22,697 nt of DNA from a virus: the IMG/VR virus record IMGVR_UViG_3300046002_002360, positions 1-22,697 of that record, one strand, 5' to 3'. Both the position numbers and the translations under genes were made by a program. The notes under the pieces are model-generated. The model was not told the origin of the DNA, did no database searches, and worked only from the letters and a program-made list of their open reading frames with translations. Below are positions 7,043 to 14,198 of the stretch, one piece after another. Position 1 is the first letter of the stretch. Each line of letters starts with the position of its first letter.

Positions 7043-7686
7043 TTGAAGAATACGAAAAAATAGGGAACAGTTACAAGAGCAAAGTCTTTGGCAACCCTCA
7101 AGACATTTACACTGATAACTATTGGTCGACACCGATAAGGTCATCCATTGACGAACAAGTGTCTAATGTTGTAGACAAGAATAGGCTTGTTATTGAAAAC
7201 TTAACACACATACATCCTAAAGTAAATTTAGAGATTGCGTGTTCTCCTGGTGTATTGTTAGGCGAAATGGAAAATGATTTTGTATGTTTAGGAATAGAAG
7301 TTGATGAAAAGTACAAACAACAAATTGAAAAGTATTCTAAGACTGCAAAGCTAATGTTTGGGTTTTTCCCAGAAATAACTAAAAACTTAGTACCAAATAA
7401 ATTTAGCAACATAATCGCATTAGATGTATTTGAACACATAGAGGATAGTCAAGGCTTTTTAGAGGAGTGCAATCGTTTAATGGTAACGGGTGGACACTTA
7501 ATAATTCAAAGTCCTATAATTTTGGAAGACGGCCAAATGGATGACAAGATGTTCAACGGCTTAGAACATATTTGGATATACGGCATCGAAGATTTAAAAG
7601 ACCTATTACTTAAAAACGGTTTTGAAGTTTTGAAAGTAGATAGGCACAAAGTTGGTCACGAACAAATTGTAGCTAAAAAACTATAA
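7039..7686 (+). CDS. Class I SAM-dependent methyltransferase (Methyltransf_23-like)
   Basis: Protein of 215 residues with a complete class I fold. Motif I is degenerate but recognisable (NLEIACSPGVLLGEM, residues about 62-77), the acidic end of strand beta2 is GIEVDEKY, and the post-motif (NIIALDVFEHIEDSQGF, near 124-141) carries the DxxEH pattern of small-molecule and sugar methyltransferases. Then come NRLMVTGGHLIIQSP and a C-terminal LLLKNGFEVLKVD. No DNA methyltransferase catalytic motif (N/D/S-PP-Y/F) is present, so nucleic acid is not the likely target. The ATGA start overlap couples it to the GT9-like gene. A glycan or sugar-nucleotide O- or N-methyltransferase is the favoured reading. 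Confidence 0.78.
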   Translation: MIEEYEKIGNSYKSKVFGNPQDIYTDNYWSTPIRSSIDEQVSNVVDKNRLVIENLTHIHPKVNLEIACSPGVLLGEMENDFVCLGIEVDEKYKQQIEKYSKTAKLMFGFFPEITKNLVPNKFSNIIALDVFEHIEDSQGFLEECNRLMVTGGHLIIQSPIILEDGQMDDKMFNGLEHIWIYGIEDLKDLLLKNGFEVLKVDRHKVGHEQIVAKKL

Positions 7687-7688
7687 TC

Positions 7689-8252
7689 ATGGCTGAAACA
7701 TCTAAAAGTAAACCACGCAGAGAAGCAAACGGATTCTTTGACAAATATGTTCAAGGCAAAGTAATTGACATCGGAGTTGGTCGAATAGACACACACGATG
7801 GAGCTGATGCCTTAACGGATTGGTGCGACACTTGGGATAAAGATAACGGCAACGCAGAACTAATGGAGTCAGTCCCCGACAATACCTATGACTTAGTTTA
7901 CAATTCTCACTTACTTGAACACCTTGACCGCCCTGAGTTAGCGATAATGAATTGGATGCGAATCACTAAGCCTAACGGGTATTTAATTATAGCAGTACCT
8001 CATAGAGATTTGTATGAACGTAAAATAAAGATGCCGAGCAAATGGAATAAAGACCACAAATTCTTTATCCTACCTGACACCGAAGACCTACCTGACACCC
8101 GAAGTTTAAAACACCTTATTGAAGTTGGTTGCAGGAATTTTAACTATAAAATAATCAGCATTGAAACCAATGACACCTCCGATAATAAGGGTGAACCCGA
8201 AGAACACGGTAACGGTGAATATCAGATTGAGGCAATTATTCAGAAATTATAA
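7689..8252 (+). CDS. Class I SAM-dependent methyltransferase (Methyltransf_11-like)
   Basis: Protein of 187 residues. Motif I is GKVIDIGVGRIDTHDGADAL (residues about 22-41), a short unusual version; the central motif is YDLVYNSHLLEHLDRPELA (about 65-83), the typical NSHLLEH box, followed by MNWMRITKPNGYLIIAVPHR. The C-terminal third (LPDTEDLPDTRSLKHLIEVG) is substrate-side and unlike the first methyltransferase. The sequence differs strongly from its neighbour, so it is not a recent duplication. Phage cassettes with such an enzyme next to glycosyltransferases usually modify surface sugars. The gene starts 2 bases after the preceding stop. Confidence 0.78.
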   Translation: MAETSKSKPRREANGFFDKYVQGKVIDIGVGRIDTHDGADALTDWCDTWDKDNGNAELMESVPDNTYDLVYNSHLLEHLDRPELAIMNWMRITKPNGYLIIAVPHRDLYERKIKMPSKWNKDHKFFILPDTEDLPDTRSLKHLIEVGCRNFNYKIISIETNDTSDNKGEPEEHGNGEYQIEAIIQKL

Positions 8253-8273
8253 ACAAAAAACAATATAATACTT

Positions 8274-9281
8274 ATGATGGGACGCAACAAAATGCAAGTG
8301 AACAAATTAACTGAGGACGCAATCTTAAAGTTTCCTGAGTTATCAAAGTCTTCAATAGCGAGATACTTACACGCTACCTACCCTTTACACTTTAACAATA
8401 TAGAGAACGCCAGGTCAATGGTTCGAAAGCTAACGGGTGCGCAAGGTGAATCGAGAAGGCATTACAAACAAGTTGACCATGTGCCGAATGTTGAAACCCA
8501 ATTCAACTTACCAAAGTCAGAGGGCAAGTCAAGAGAGTTCTACCACTTAGACAAGAACATTACAAACGCTTTAATCTTGTCAGACATACACTTCCCTAAC
8601 CACGATGTCGAAGCTTTAAGGAATGCTTTAATCTACGGTAAGGAGAACAACATTGATTGTATAATCTTAAACGGGGATATCTTAGACAACGAACCATTCA
8701 CAAATCACGATGCACCGCCTCAGAAGTTAACCGCAGTAGCTGATTGGTTTCAGATGGCTGAGGACTTTTTAGATATGTTAATTAAAGAGTTTAACGTGCC
8801 GATACATTGGACGGAAGGGAATCACGATAATTGGTATAAGAGATGGCTAATGAAAAAAGCACCAATCCTTTTTAATGATGCTTACTATACCATGTCATCA
8901 AGACTAAAGCTAAGAGAGAAAGGAATCAAGTTCCATGACCAAGACGTAATATTTATGGCAGGCAAACTCCCAATCACTCACGGACACTTATTAGTTAGGG
9001 GTGCATTCTCTCCAGTGAATCCATCAAAGGGAATCTTCAACAAACTAAAAGGCTCAATGTTGATAGGCCATTGCCATCAAACCTCCGAACACTCTGAAAG
9101 TTTATTAGATGGTTCTTTGATAACAACTTATTCAACGGGTTGCCTTTGTACTTTAGCCCCAAGCTATGACCCTCACAATATGCGCCATAATTTAGGATTT
9201 GCAAGAGTAGAGATAAAAGAGAACGGACACTACCGAGTACACAATAAACGGATGGACTACTTTACTAAACAAATATACTAA
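8274..9281 (+). CDS. Calcineurin-like metallophosphoesterase with N-terminal helical domain
   Basis: Protein of 335 residues. Residues about 1-60 form a small helix-turn-helix-like domain (LTEDAILKFPELSKSSIARY). The catalytic domain carries all the dinuclear metal motifs in order: SDIHF (near 102), NGDILDNE (near 133), EGNHDNW (near 181), and two later histidine motifs, THGHLLVRG and GHCHQTSEH (near 265). It should hydrolyse a phosphomono- or phosphodiester; the substrate (DNA ends, cyclic nucleotide, nucleotide sugar) cannot be told from sequence. Two ATG codons stand in tandem, at 8274 and 8277, and either may be the start. The N-terminal domain points to DNA binding, perhaps at packaging, since the terminase genes follow. 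Confidence 0.85.
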   Translation: MMGRNKMQVNKLTEDAILKFPELSKSSIARYLHATYPLHFNNIENARSMVRKLTGAQGESRRHYKQVDHVPNVETQFNLPKSEGKSREFYHLDKNITNALILSDIHFPNHDVEALRNALIYGKENNIDCIILNGDILDNEPFTNHDAPPQKLTAVADWFQMAEDFLDMLIKEFNVPIHWTEGNHDNWYKRWLMKKAPILFNDAYYTMSSRLKLREKGIKFHDQDVIFMAGKLPITHGHLLVRGAFSPVNPSKGIFNKLKGSMLIGHCHQTSEHSESLLDGSLITTYSTGCLCTLAPSYDPHNMRHNLGFARVEIKENGHYRVHNKRMDYFTKQIY

Positions 9282-9511
9282 TGTGGATAGAAGTATTTGA
9301 ACTAACCCAAAAGCAAGAAGAGGAAGACTTTTATAGTTTAACTGATTGCAATGTAGTAAAGAGATACTTTCTTACTATGGATAGCTTTGCCCCATACACT
9401 GACTATGACGGATTGGAGTACACCTCATTCTACTCGGGAGGTATGGAGTGGATATCATGGCTTAGCTTACAAGAATTTATGGATATTTATATTAACCCAA
9501 AACAAGTATGA
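9281..9511 (+). CDS. Hypothetical acidic protein, 76 residues
   Basis: Unrecognised. It starts in a TAATG overlap with the phosphoesterase stop. The protein is acidic and aromatic-rich (FAPYTDYDGLEYTSFYSGGM, then EWISWLSLQEFMDIYINP), with a KQEEEDFY segment near the N-terminus. No cysteine pair or membrane helix is present. It ends in an ATGA overlap with the next small gene, so it is part of the operon leading into the terminase genes. Confidence 0.6.
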   Translation: MWIEVFELTQKQEEEDFYSLTDCNVVKRYFLTMDSFAPYTDYDGLEYTSFYSGGMEWISWLSLQEFMDIYINPKQV

Positions 9512-9654
9512 AACCAAAACAAAAAACCGACATTGACAAGTACAGTAAGCAAGGGGAGGCAACACCAAAGATTAAACGCCCTCAGTTTACGAGTAACTTC
9601 ACAACCGACAATAGACTATTTTACCTTTACTTAGACATCATTAGACAAAAATAA
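9508..9654 (+). CDS. Small hypothetical protein, 48 residues
   Basis: Short basic protein (MKPKQKTDIDKYSKQGEATP at the start, FYLYLDIIRQK at the end). The start is set by the ATGA overlap with the preceding gene, and the stop TAA is one base before the ATG of the small terminase. It fills a 144-base space that would otherwise be empty. A DNA-associated or terminase-accessory role is possible because of charge and place, but unproven. Confidence 0.5.
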   Translation: MKPKQKTDIDKYSKQGEATPKIKRPQFTSNFTTDNRLFYLYLDIIRQK

Positions 9655-9655
9655 T

Positions 9656-10081
9656 ATGGCAGGACATCCAAGAAACTTCGAAACACCTCAAGACCTATGG
9701 GCAGAGTTTTGTGCTTATGCAGAAGATACTAAGAACAAACCAAGATACAAGACTCAATTTGTAGGGAGAGAAGGAGACATGGTTAAAGAACCTTTAGAGA
9801 GACCTTTAACTATTGAAGGGTTTAAAAATTGGTGCTACGATAAAATAGGAGTAGTGGAACAATATTTAACTAATCAAGACGGTTTGTATAAAGAATACAT
9901 TGGTATCTCTACACGTATACGAGAGTCAATCAGACAAGACCAAATAGAAGGCGGTATGGTTGGACAGTATAACCATTCAATAACTGCAAGGCTAAATGGT
10001 TTAGTAGATAAGACCGATAATAAGAATGAAACATCAGGCGAGATAATAGTTAAGTATGCCGACGGAGTTAATCCTGCATAA
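9656..10081 (+). CDS. terS: Terminase small subunit (gp3-like DNA-packaging protein)
   Basis: Protein of 141 residues that should recognise phage DNA and present it to the large terminase. The start (MAGHPRNFETPQDLWAEFCA) and the following PLTIEGFKNWCYD are characteristic of the gp3-like DNA-packaging family found in P22-like and Bacteroidota phages. The C-terminal half, ISTRIRESIRQDQIEGGMVG followed by QYNHSITARLNGL, is the conserved oligomerisation region. Length is normal. The 3' end overlaps the large terminase start by 26 bases, supporting both calls. Confidence 0.88.
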   Translation: MAGHPRNFETPQDLWAEFCAYAEDTKNKPRYKTQFVGREGDMVKEPLERPLTIEGFKNWCYDKIGVVEQYLTNQDGLYKEYIGISTRIRESIRQDQIEGGMVGQYNHSITARLNGLVDKTDNKNETSGEIIVKYADGVNPA

Positions 10082-11216
10082 GCCACATCAGGCACAACAA
10101 GAGATTTTAAACTGCGATAAACGATTCATTGTTTTATTGTGTGGGAGGAGGTTTGGCAAGTCTTTAATAAGTAGCCAAATTTCAATCCTTAATATAATGG
10201 CTCAAAAAAGAGTAGCCTACATTACACCGACCTATCAATTAGCATCGGTGTTTTTCGATGAGATAGTAAAGTTAGGGGGTTCGATATTCAAAACAAACCG
10301 AACCGAACTGACTATTAAATTCAACAATGGAGAGTTAAGGTTTTTCACTGGCGAGAACATAAACTCATTAAGAGGGCATAAGTTTCACATGGTTATAGTA
10401 GATGAGGCTTCATACGTCAAAGACTTAAAGGAAGCATGGGAGAGAGTTATAAGGGCAACACTAACGGATTATTCAGGCAAAGCTTTATTCGTTTCTACCC
10501 CGAGAGGGTTTGATTACTTCTTTTCACTTACTCAAAATGCAGGTGACGATTGGAAGACCTTTAAGTTTACCACATACGATAACCCATTCATCCCAGTGTC
10601 AGAGATTGAAGAGGCAAAACAAATGCTACCTAACGCAGTCTTTGAGCAAGAATACATGGCCAACCCAATGCAGAACGCTGACAATCCATTTGGTTCTGAC
10701 GCTATAAGAAACTGCATCCAACCATTAAGCATTAAACCTGCAAAGTTCTTTGGAATAGATTTAGCGAAGTCTTATGACTATACGGTTATAATTGGTTTAG
10801 ATCAAGACGGGAATGTCGCACACTTTGAACGCTTCCAAAAGTCATGGCAACACACAAAGGATACTTTATTACAACTAAGCAGAAACACAGTAGGGTATGC
10901 CGATAGTACGGGAGTGGGCGACCCGATTATTGAGGAGATAAGTTTAAGCATTCCAAACATTCAAGGTTTTAAATTTACCTCTCAAAGTAAGCAACAATTA
11001 ATGGAGGGGATAGTGAGTGCAATTCATCAAGGGTTAATAGGCTATCCAAAGGGAACGATAACCGATGAGTTAGAAGTGTTTGAATACAAGTTCACTTCAA
11101 CGGGCGTGAGATACTCAGCAAGGGACGGCTTCCATGATGACTGCGTTATGGCTCTTGCACTAGCATACAAATCATTTAAAGAAAACAAATCAATAGGCAC
11201 ATATCGAATACGATGA
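10056..11216 (+). CDS. terL: Terminase large subunit, ATPase and nuclease
   Basis: DNA-packaging motor of 386 residues. The ATPase has an adenine-binding Q region (HQAQQEIL), Walker A GRRFGKS (residues about 30-36), the RFFTGENINSLRGHKFHMV stretch, Walker B MVIVDEAS (about 112-119) and motif III FVSTPRG. The RNase H-like nuclease has acidic metal ligands in FFGIDLAKSYDYT (near 232), YADSTGVGDP and GFHDDCVMALALA (near 360). It is short compared with many 420-500 residue relatives, but all motifs are present, so it is complete. The ATG overlaps the small subunit gene by 26 bases; the stop overlaps the next start (ATGA). Confidence 0.95.
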   Translation: MPTELILHKPHQAQQEILNCDKRFIVLLCGRRFGKSLISSQISILNIMAQKRVAYITPTYQLASVFFDEIVKLGGSIFKTNRTELTIKFNNGELRFFTGENINSLRGHKFHMVIVDEASYVKDLKEAWERVIRATLTDYSGKALFVSTPRGFDYFFSLTQNAGDDWKTFKFTTYDNPFIPVSEIEEAKQMLPNAVFEQEYMANPMQNADNPFGSDAIRNCIQPLSIKPAKFFGIDLAKSYDYTVIIGLDQDGNVAHFERFQKSWQHTKDTLLQLSRNTVGYADSTGVGDPIIEEISLSIPNIQGFKFTSQSKQQLMEGIVSAIHQGLIGYPKGTITDELEVFEYKFTSTGVRYSARDGFHDDCVMALALAYKSFKENKSIGTYRIR

Positions 11217-11907
11217 ATATTAAAACATATCAAGAGTTATACAACGCCATTAAGTTAGGCGACAACAATGAAATTAGAACGGCATACAATGTCCTTTCGG
11301 TTTTAACAGGCAAACCTATTTCAGAATACAAGAGAATGAAATGGACGGACTTCCTAAAGGAGCAAGAGAGTGTAACCATTCCCGACATTAGTTCATTCCC
11401 TGATGCGTGGGTAACGGAGTTTGAAGTTAAGGGAGAAAGGTTCTTTGTGAATCAATACTTAACCGATTGGAATACCGAACAGTTTATCTCTATGTCTTCA
11501 TTGACAAAGGAGAAAGAAGCTATTGTAGACAACTTGCATTTAATCTTAGCGACTATGTGCTATAAAGAAAAGGATGAGGATGTTCAGATGACTGAGTTCA
11601 ATAGACGGGCGGAGTTATTCCAATCCCATTTAGATGTGGATGTCGCTTATCCTATCGGGTTTTTTTTTGCACTTCTTTTGGTGAAATTATCGGAGGGTAT
11701 CCAGTCCTCTTCAACAAAGAAACGGAAGAAGAAGAACAAGAGTCGGATTGGTTCTCTTCTAAATGGAGTTGGTATGCGACGATTGACAAACTATTTGCGA
11801 AAGAAGATAGGTCTAAATTCAACTACTACTTTAAAATGAACGCTTATGACTTCTTGAACCATTTATGTTATTTAAAAGACAAAGCTGATAATCAACCAAA
11901 GAAATAA
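11213..11907 (+). CDS. Tail or neck assembly protein made by -1 frameshift at a T9 run
   Basis: The zero-frame reading from ATG 11213 ends at 11839 (208 residues), but after the run of nine T its sequence turns into low-quality text (LVKLSEGIQSSSTKKRKKKN). In the -1 frame, the same DNA reads CTSFGEIIGGYPVLFN, then SDWFSSKWSWYATIDKLFAK and DFLNHLCYLKDK to a stop at 11905-11907. This is plainly protein-like, giving a 231-residue fusion (152 zero-frame plus 79 codons). The C-terminal portion resembles T-type extensions of tail-assembly chaperones. Lambda-like G/GT chaperones use a programmed -1 shift, but they usually sit next to the tape measure gene, whereas here it lies 7.5 kb away. A lost T in a homopolymer, real or a sequencing error, explains the data equally well. 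Confidence 0.65.
11660..11668 (+). promoter_or_regulatory. Nine-T slippery run, probable -1 frameshift site
   Basis: Nine T bases are read as three Phe codons in the zero frame. The last seven form T TTT TTT, a valid X-XXY-YYZ heptamer on which both P-site and A-site tRNAs re-pair perfectly after a one-base backward slip. Downstream, only a weak GAGG/CCTC pairing was found by eye, so the slip would depend mostly on the run itself. Confidence 0.55.
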
Positions 11908-11985
11908 ATGTTTTTTAGTTTACATTTCTACACCCAAAGTAAACTAAGTATAGAATTAGATTACATTCAAAATGAAAATAAGTGA
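11908..11985 (+). CDS. Possible 25-residue ORF (weak)
   Basis: ATG directly follows the stop of the frameshift product and the frame runs 25 codons (MFFSLHFYTQSKLS onward) into the start of the gp10-like gene. The only support is the tight TAAATG junction and tight packing elsewhere. The same DNA contains a hairpin, so it may be regulatory instead of coding. Confidence 0.2.
   Translation: MFFSLHFYTQSKLSIELDYIQNENK
11915..11947 (+). other. Perfect 9-bp hairpin in the gap before the gp10-like gene
   Basis: TTAGTTTAC at 11915-11923 is the exact reverse complement of GTAAACTAA at 11939-11947, with a 15-base loop. No T run follows on the + strand and none on the - strand, so it is not a standard terminator. 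It could be an RNA processing or translational control structure between the frameshift gene and its neighbour. Confidence 0.4.
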
Positions 11986-12568
11986 TGAAATATTAGACAA
12001 GTGTGCCGATGTCCTACTTGAGTGGGGCAACGCCAATGCTGAGCAGATGCGAATCTTGTTAAGGCAAAGACTAAAGCAAAAACAAACTGAATCTAACTTA
12101 GCACAAAGTATCCAAGCGAAGAATCCGACCATCAAAGGTGGGGTTGTTTCAATGGCTATCGATCTAAATGATTATTGGATGTTTGTGGACTTGGGTGTAA
12201 AGGGTTTAGTCAATAAGTCGGCAGTCGGGATACCTACAAAGACATACACGAATAAAGACTATCCGAATGGGTTTAGTTTTAAAAACATGGGGACACCGCC
12301 TCAGATGATTAGTAATTTACAAGACTATATCGCAAGGAAAGGTATTCAAGCCAGAGTAAGTAAAACTGAAACGGGTAGACAAGTAATTCAAACTTCTTTT
12401 CAAATGGCTCAAGCTATGGCCGATGCAATCAAGATGAAAGGTATAGACGGTACAAGGTTCTATTCAGATACCTTTAACGATGAATCATACAACGAACTAA
12501 CTAACAAACTAAGTTTGATTATAGGTCAAGAGGTGGAGTTTAGATTAATCACCGAATTTAAAAGATAA
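11972..12568 (+). CDS. HK97 gp10-like neck/tail-completion protein
   Basis: Protein of 198 residues. It contains MAIDLNDYWMFVDLGVKGLV (residues about 58-77), matching the aromatic (Y/A)xxVExG-type core of HK97 gp10-family proteins that join head and tail. A pattern I associate with related Bacteroidota phages follows (FSFKNMGTPPQMISNLQDYI, ARKGIQARV), then AMADAIKMKGIDGTRFYSD near residue 155. The N-terminal helix (ILDKCADVLLEWGNANAEQM) also fits. No cysteines cluster and no membrane segment is present. Position after terminase and before the large tail genes supports a connector or tail-completion role. The assignment rests on motif resemblance. Confidence 0.6.
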   Translation: MKISDEILDKCADVLLEWGNANAEQMRILLRQRLKQKQTESNLAQSIQAKNPTIKGGVVSMAIDLNDYWMFVDLGVKGLVNKSAVGIPTKTYTNKDYPNGFSFKNMGTPPQMISNLQDYIARKGIQARVSKTETGRQVIQTSFQMAQAMADAIKMKGIDGTRFYSDTFNDESYNELTNKLSLIIGQEVEFRLITEFKR

Positions 12569-12600
12569 TTTGTTTATGATACTTTAAACTTGTAATATTG
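12569..12600 (+). promoter_or_regulatory. Probable promoter of the moron-like gene
   Basis: TTTG at 12569-12572 and TAATATTG at 12593-12600 are separated by 20 bases, the same boxes and spacing as at 4050-4081. It begins directly after the stop of the gp10-like gene and lies 23 bases before the ATG at 12624. One mismatch to the Bacteroidota TAnnTTTG box. Confidence 0.55.
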
Positions 12601-12623
12601 TAGAATATTTAAATAACAACATT

Positions 12624-12839
12624 ATGATATTACCTAAAAAAGTTGCACAAACTCCAAATGGAGAAATTATTAATTACAAAAACCGAAGCAGTTTAGATGA
12701 AGTCTGCGAATTATGTATTGCTGAAGATAATGACGAGTTCCCTAATTGTATTATGCTAGATTATCATATTGAGGATGATAGATTTTTAGATGACGATGAT
12801 ATTATATTTATTATAAATAACTATGATAATTTGAAATAA
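12624..12839 (+). CDS. Moron-like very acidic small protein, 71 residues
   Basis: Unrecognised protein with 17 Asp/Glu and 6 Lys/Arg, net charge about -11. Acidity is concentrated in the second half (AEDNDEF, IEDDRFLDDDD), and two cysteines sit as CELC. Hand counting gives 57 G or C in 216 bases (about 26 percent), clearly lower than the flanking structural genes. It lies between gp10-like and tail genes with its own promoter upstream and terminator downstream, the layout of a moron, a gene acquired independently and expressed separately. Acidic small phage proteins can act as DNA mimics against restriction or other DNA-binding proteins; that is a possibility only. Confidence 0.65.
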   Translation: MILPKKVAQTPNGEIINYKNRSSLDEVCELCIAEDNDEFPNCIMLDYHIEDDRFLDDDDIIFIINNYDNLK

Positions 12840-12845
12840 TTATTT

Positions 12846-12867
12846 TATCTTTGAAGTCTTATATTTG
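12846..12867 (+). promoter_or_regulatory. Two candidate -7 boxes before a terminator
   Basis: TATCTTTG (12846-12853) and TATATTTG (12860-12867) both match the Bacteroidota -7 consensus TAnnTTTG exactly. Neither has a good TTTG at the right distance; the first has only TATG at 20 bases. If active, transcription would run into the terminator at 12890-12929 and make an RNA of about 60-70 bases. Confidence 0.3.
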
Positions 12868-12889
12868 TTCATGTAAGATTCAAAAAGAG

Positions 12890-12929
12890 AATAGGTCAGT
12901 TTACTCGCAAGGTGCTGACCTATTTTTTT
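12890..12929 (+). terminator. Strong intrinsic terminator
   Basis: AATAGGTCAG (12890-12899) pairs perfectly with CTGACCTATT (12915-12924); the loop is 15 bases, and seven T at 12923-12929 follow and overlap the stem end. It ends the small acidic gene's transcript and separates it from the tail operon starting at 12969. Since genes on both sides run the same way, either the terminator is leaky or modulated, or a further promoter lies at 12930-12968, where I see no clear match. Confidence 0.9.
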
Positions 12930-12968
12930 ATGTAGGTATTTTTGTCATTAAATAATATAATATAGATA

Positions 12969-14198
12969 ATGGCAGTTACATTCATTCAACAACCTGACTT
13001 ATTTGTTAGTGGTTTTGACCCTATCATTTATTTGGCGAGTTCTTCTCAGACTACTCAAACAAACTTTAGATATAGGATTCAAGTCTTAGATGCTTCGGCA
13101 AATGTAATCACCGAGTTGAGAAAACCTGCTTACTATGCTGATGGAACGGTTGACTTAGATGCACATAGAATAATTGAGAACTATTTGAGTTATGACATGA
13201 CTAATCTAATCGCAGGTTCGGTTGGTTTTAAAACGGGTGTAAATGTCTACAAAAAATTCAAGATAAACATAAGAGAGGAATACGGAACTGTTATAAGTGG
13301 GTACGCCAGTGCAGAGAGTAGTTACATTTACGCTATTAATTCGGCTCAGACTTACCTAAAACAAATTAACAGTCCTATTGATGACTTGGTTTATAAAGGC
13401 ATTCCGACAACCTACGGGACATTCTTAACTAATCAACCATCGACCATTGATATAAGAGTCGGGGATTCTTACGAGTTAGGATTCTTAAACTATGCGACAA
13501 ACGGGACTGACCATATGAGGGTTAAAACTTATGACGATAGTGGAACGCTACTTAAAAGTTCAACCTTTGCAAATGCTTGGGTAGCTGACTCAACAGACAA
13601 GGAACACTTCTTAAGTGTATTGGTTGGCCCTGCAAACTTAAACTCATGGACTGTTGCAAGTGGTTCGGCTCAACCTATGATTGCTGACAATGTGGCTAAG
13701 TATGAAATCAGTTTTGAAAACAACACCCCGACAAGGGTTTCAAATACTTTGACTTTTAAAATTGATCGTGAGTGTACACGGGATGGGAATTATAATCGTT
13801 TATTTTGGCTCAATCCTTTAGGCAGAATAGATGCCTTTAATTTCACTCAAATAGCTGACGACAATATAACCGTACAAAGTTCTAACTACAATCGTTTACA
13901 AGGAACGAGAACAAGTTCAGGGATTACATTCAACACTTACTCACACGAAAGAAGCAACTTCTTTAATTCGTCAAAACAAAAATACACCCTTAACTCTGGT
14001 TATGTGAATAGCGAAACAAGTCTTTGGCTTAAGGAGTTAGTTCAATCGCCTTTGATTTATATGATTATCGGAAGTCAGTTTGTAGCGGTCAACATCTTAA
14101 CAACTGAATACCAAGCTAAGAGTACAATAAAAGAAAAACTATTTAACGTGACTATGGAAGTGGAATTGAGTGCGGATACTAAAAGACAAAGACTATGA
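12969..14198 (+). CDS. Bacteroidota phage tail structural protein (possible distal tail/baseplate)
   Basis: Protein of 409 residues. It starts MAVTFIQQPDLFVSGFDPII and is rich in short beta strands throughout (FRYRIQVLDASANVITEL; NVYKKFKINIREEYG). The motif RLFWLNPLGRIDAFNF at about residues 277-292 resembles one I associate with Bacteroidota phage proteins encoded beside tail hub genes, and the C-terminus has SLWLKELVQSPLIYMI then a beta-rich end. There are no signal peptide, coiled coil or enzyme motifs. The ATGA overlap with the next large gene suggests the two assemble together. The exact position in the tail is not known; distal tail or baseplate is favoured by context. Confidence 0.55.
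   Translation: MAVTFIQQPDLFVSGFDPIIYLASSSQTTQTNFRYRIQVLDASANVITELRKPAYYADGTVDLDAHRIIENYLSYDMTNLIAGSVGFKTGVNVYKKFKINIREEYGTVISGYASAESSYIYAINSAQTYLKQINSPIDDLVYKGIPTTYGTFLTNQPSTIDIRVGDSYELGFLNYATNGTDHMRVKTYDDSGTLLKSSTFANAWVADSTDKEHFLSVLVGPANLNSWTVASGSAQPMIADNVAKYEISFENNTPTRVSNTLTFKIDRECTRDGNYNRLFWLNPLGRIDAFNFTQIADDNITVQSSNYNRLQGTRTSSGITFNTYSHERSNFFNSSKQKYTLNSGYVNSETSLWLKELVQSPLIYMIIGSQFVAVNILTTEYQAKSTIKEKLFNVTMEVELSADTKRQRL

Noticed and set aside
9279-9295. DnaA-box-like TGTGGATAG at 9283
   Set aside because: Single near match within a coding start; no cluster to suggest an origin.
11690-11712. Stimulatory stem downstream of the slippery run
   Set aside because: Only a four-base GAGG/CCTC pairing was found, too weak to claim.
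12941-12968. Promoter between the terminator and the tail gene at 12969
   Set aside because: TTTG occurs at 12941 but no TAnnTTTG-like box lies 19-21 bases further on.
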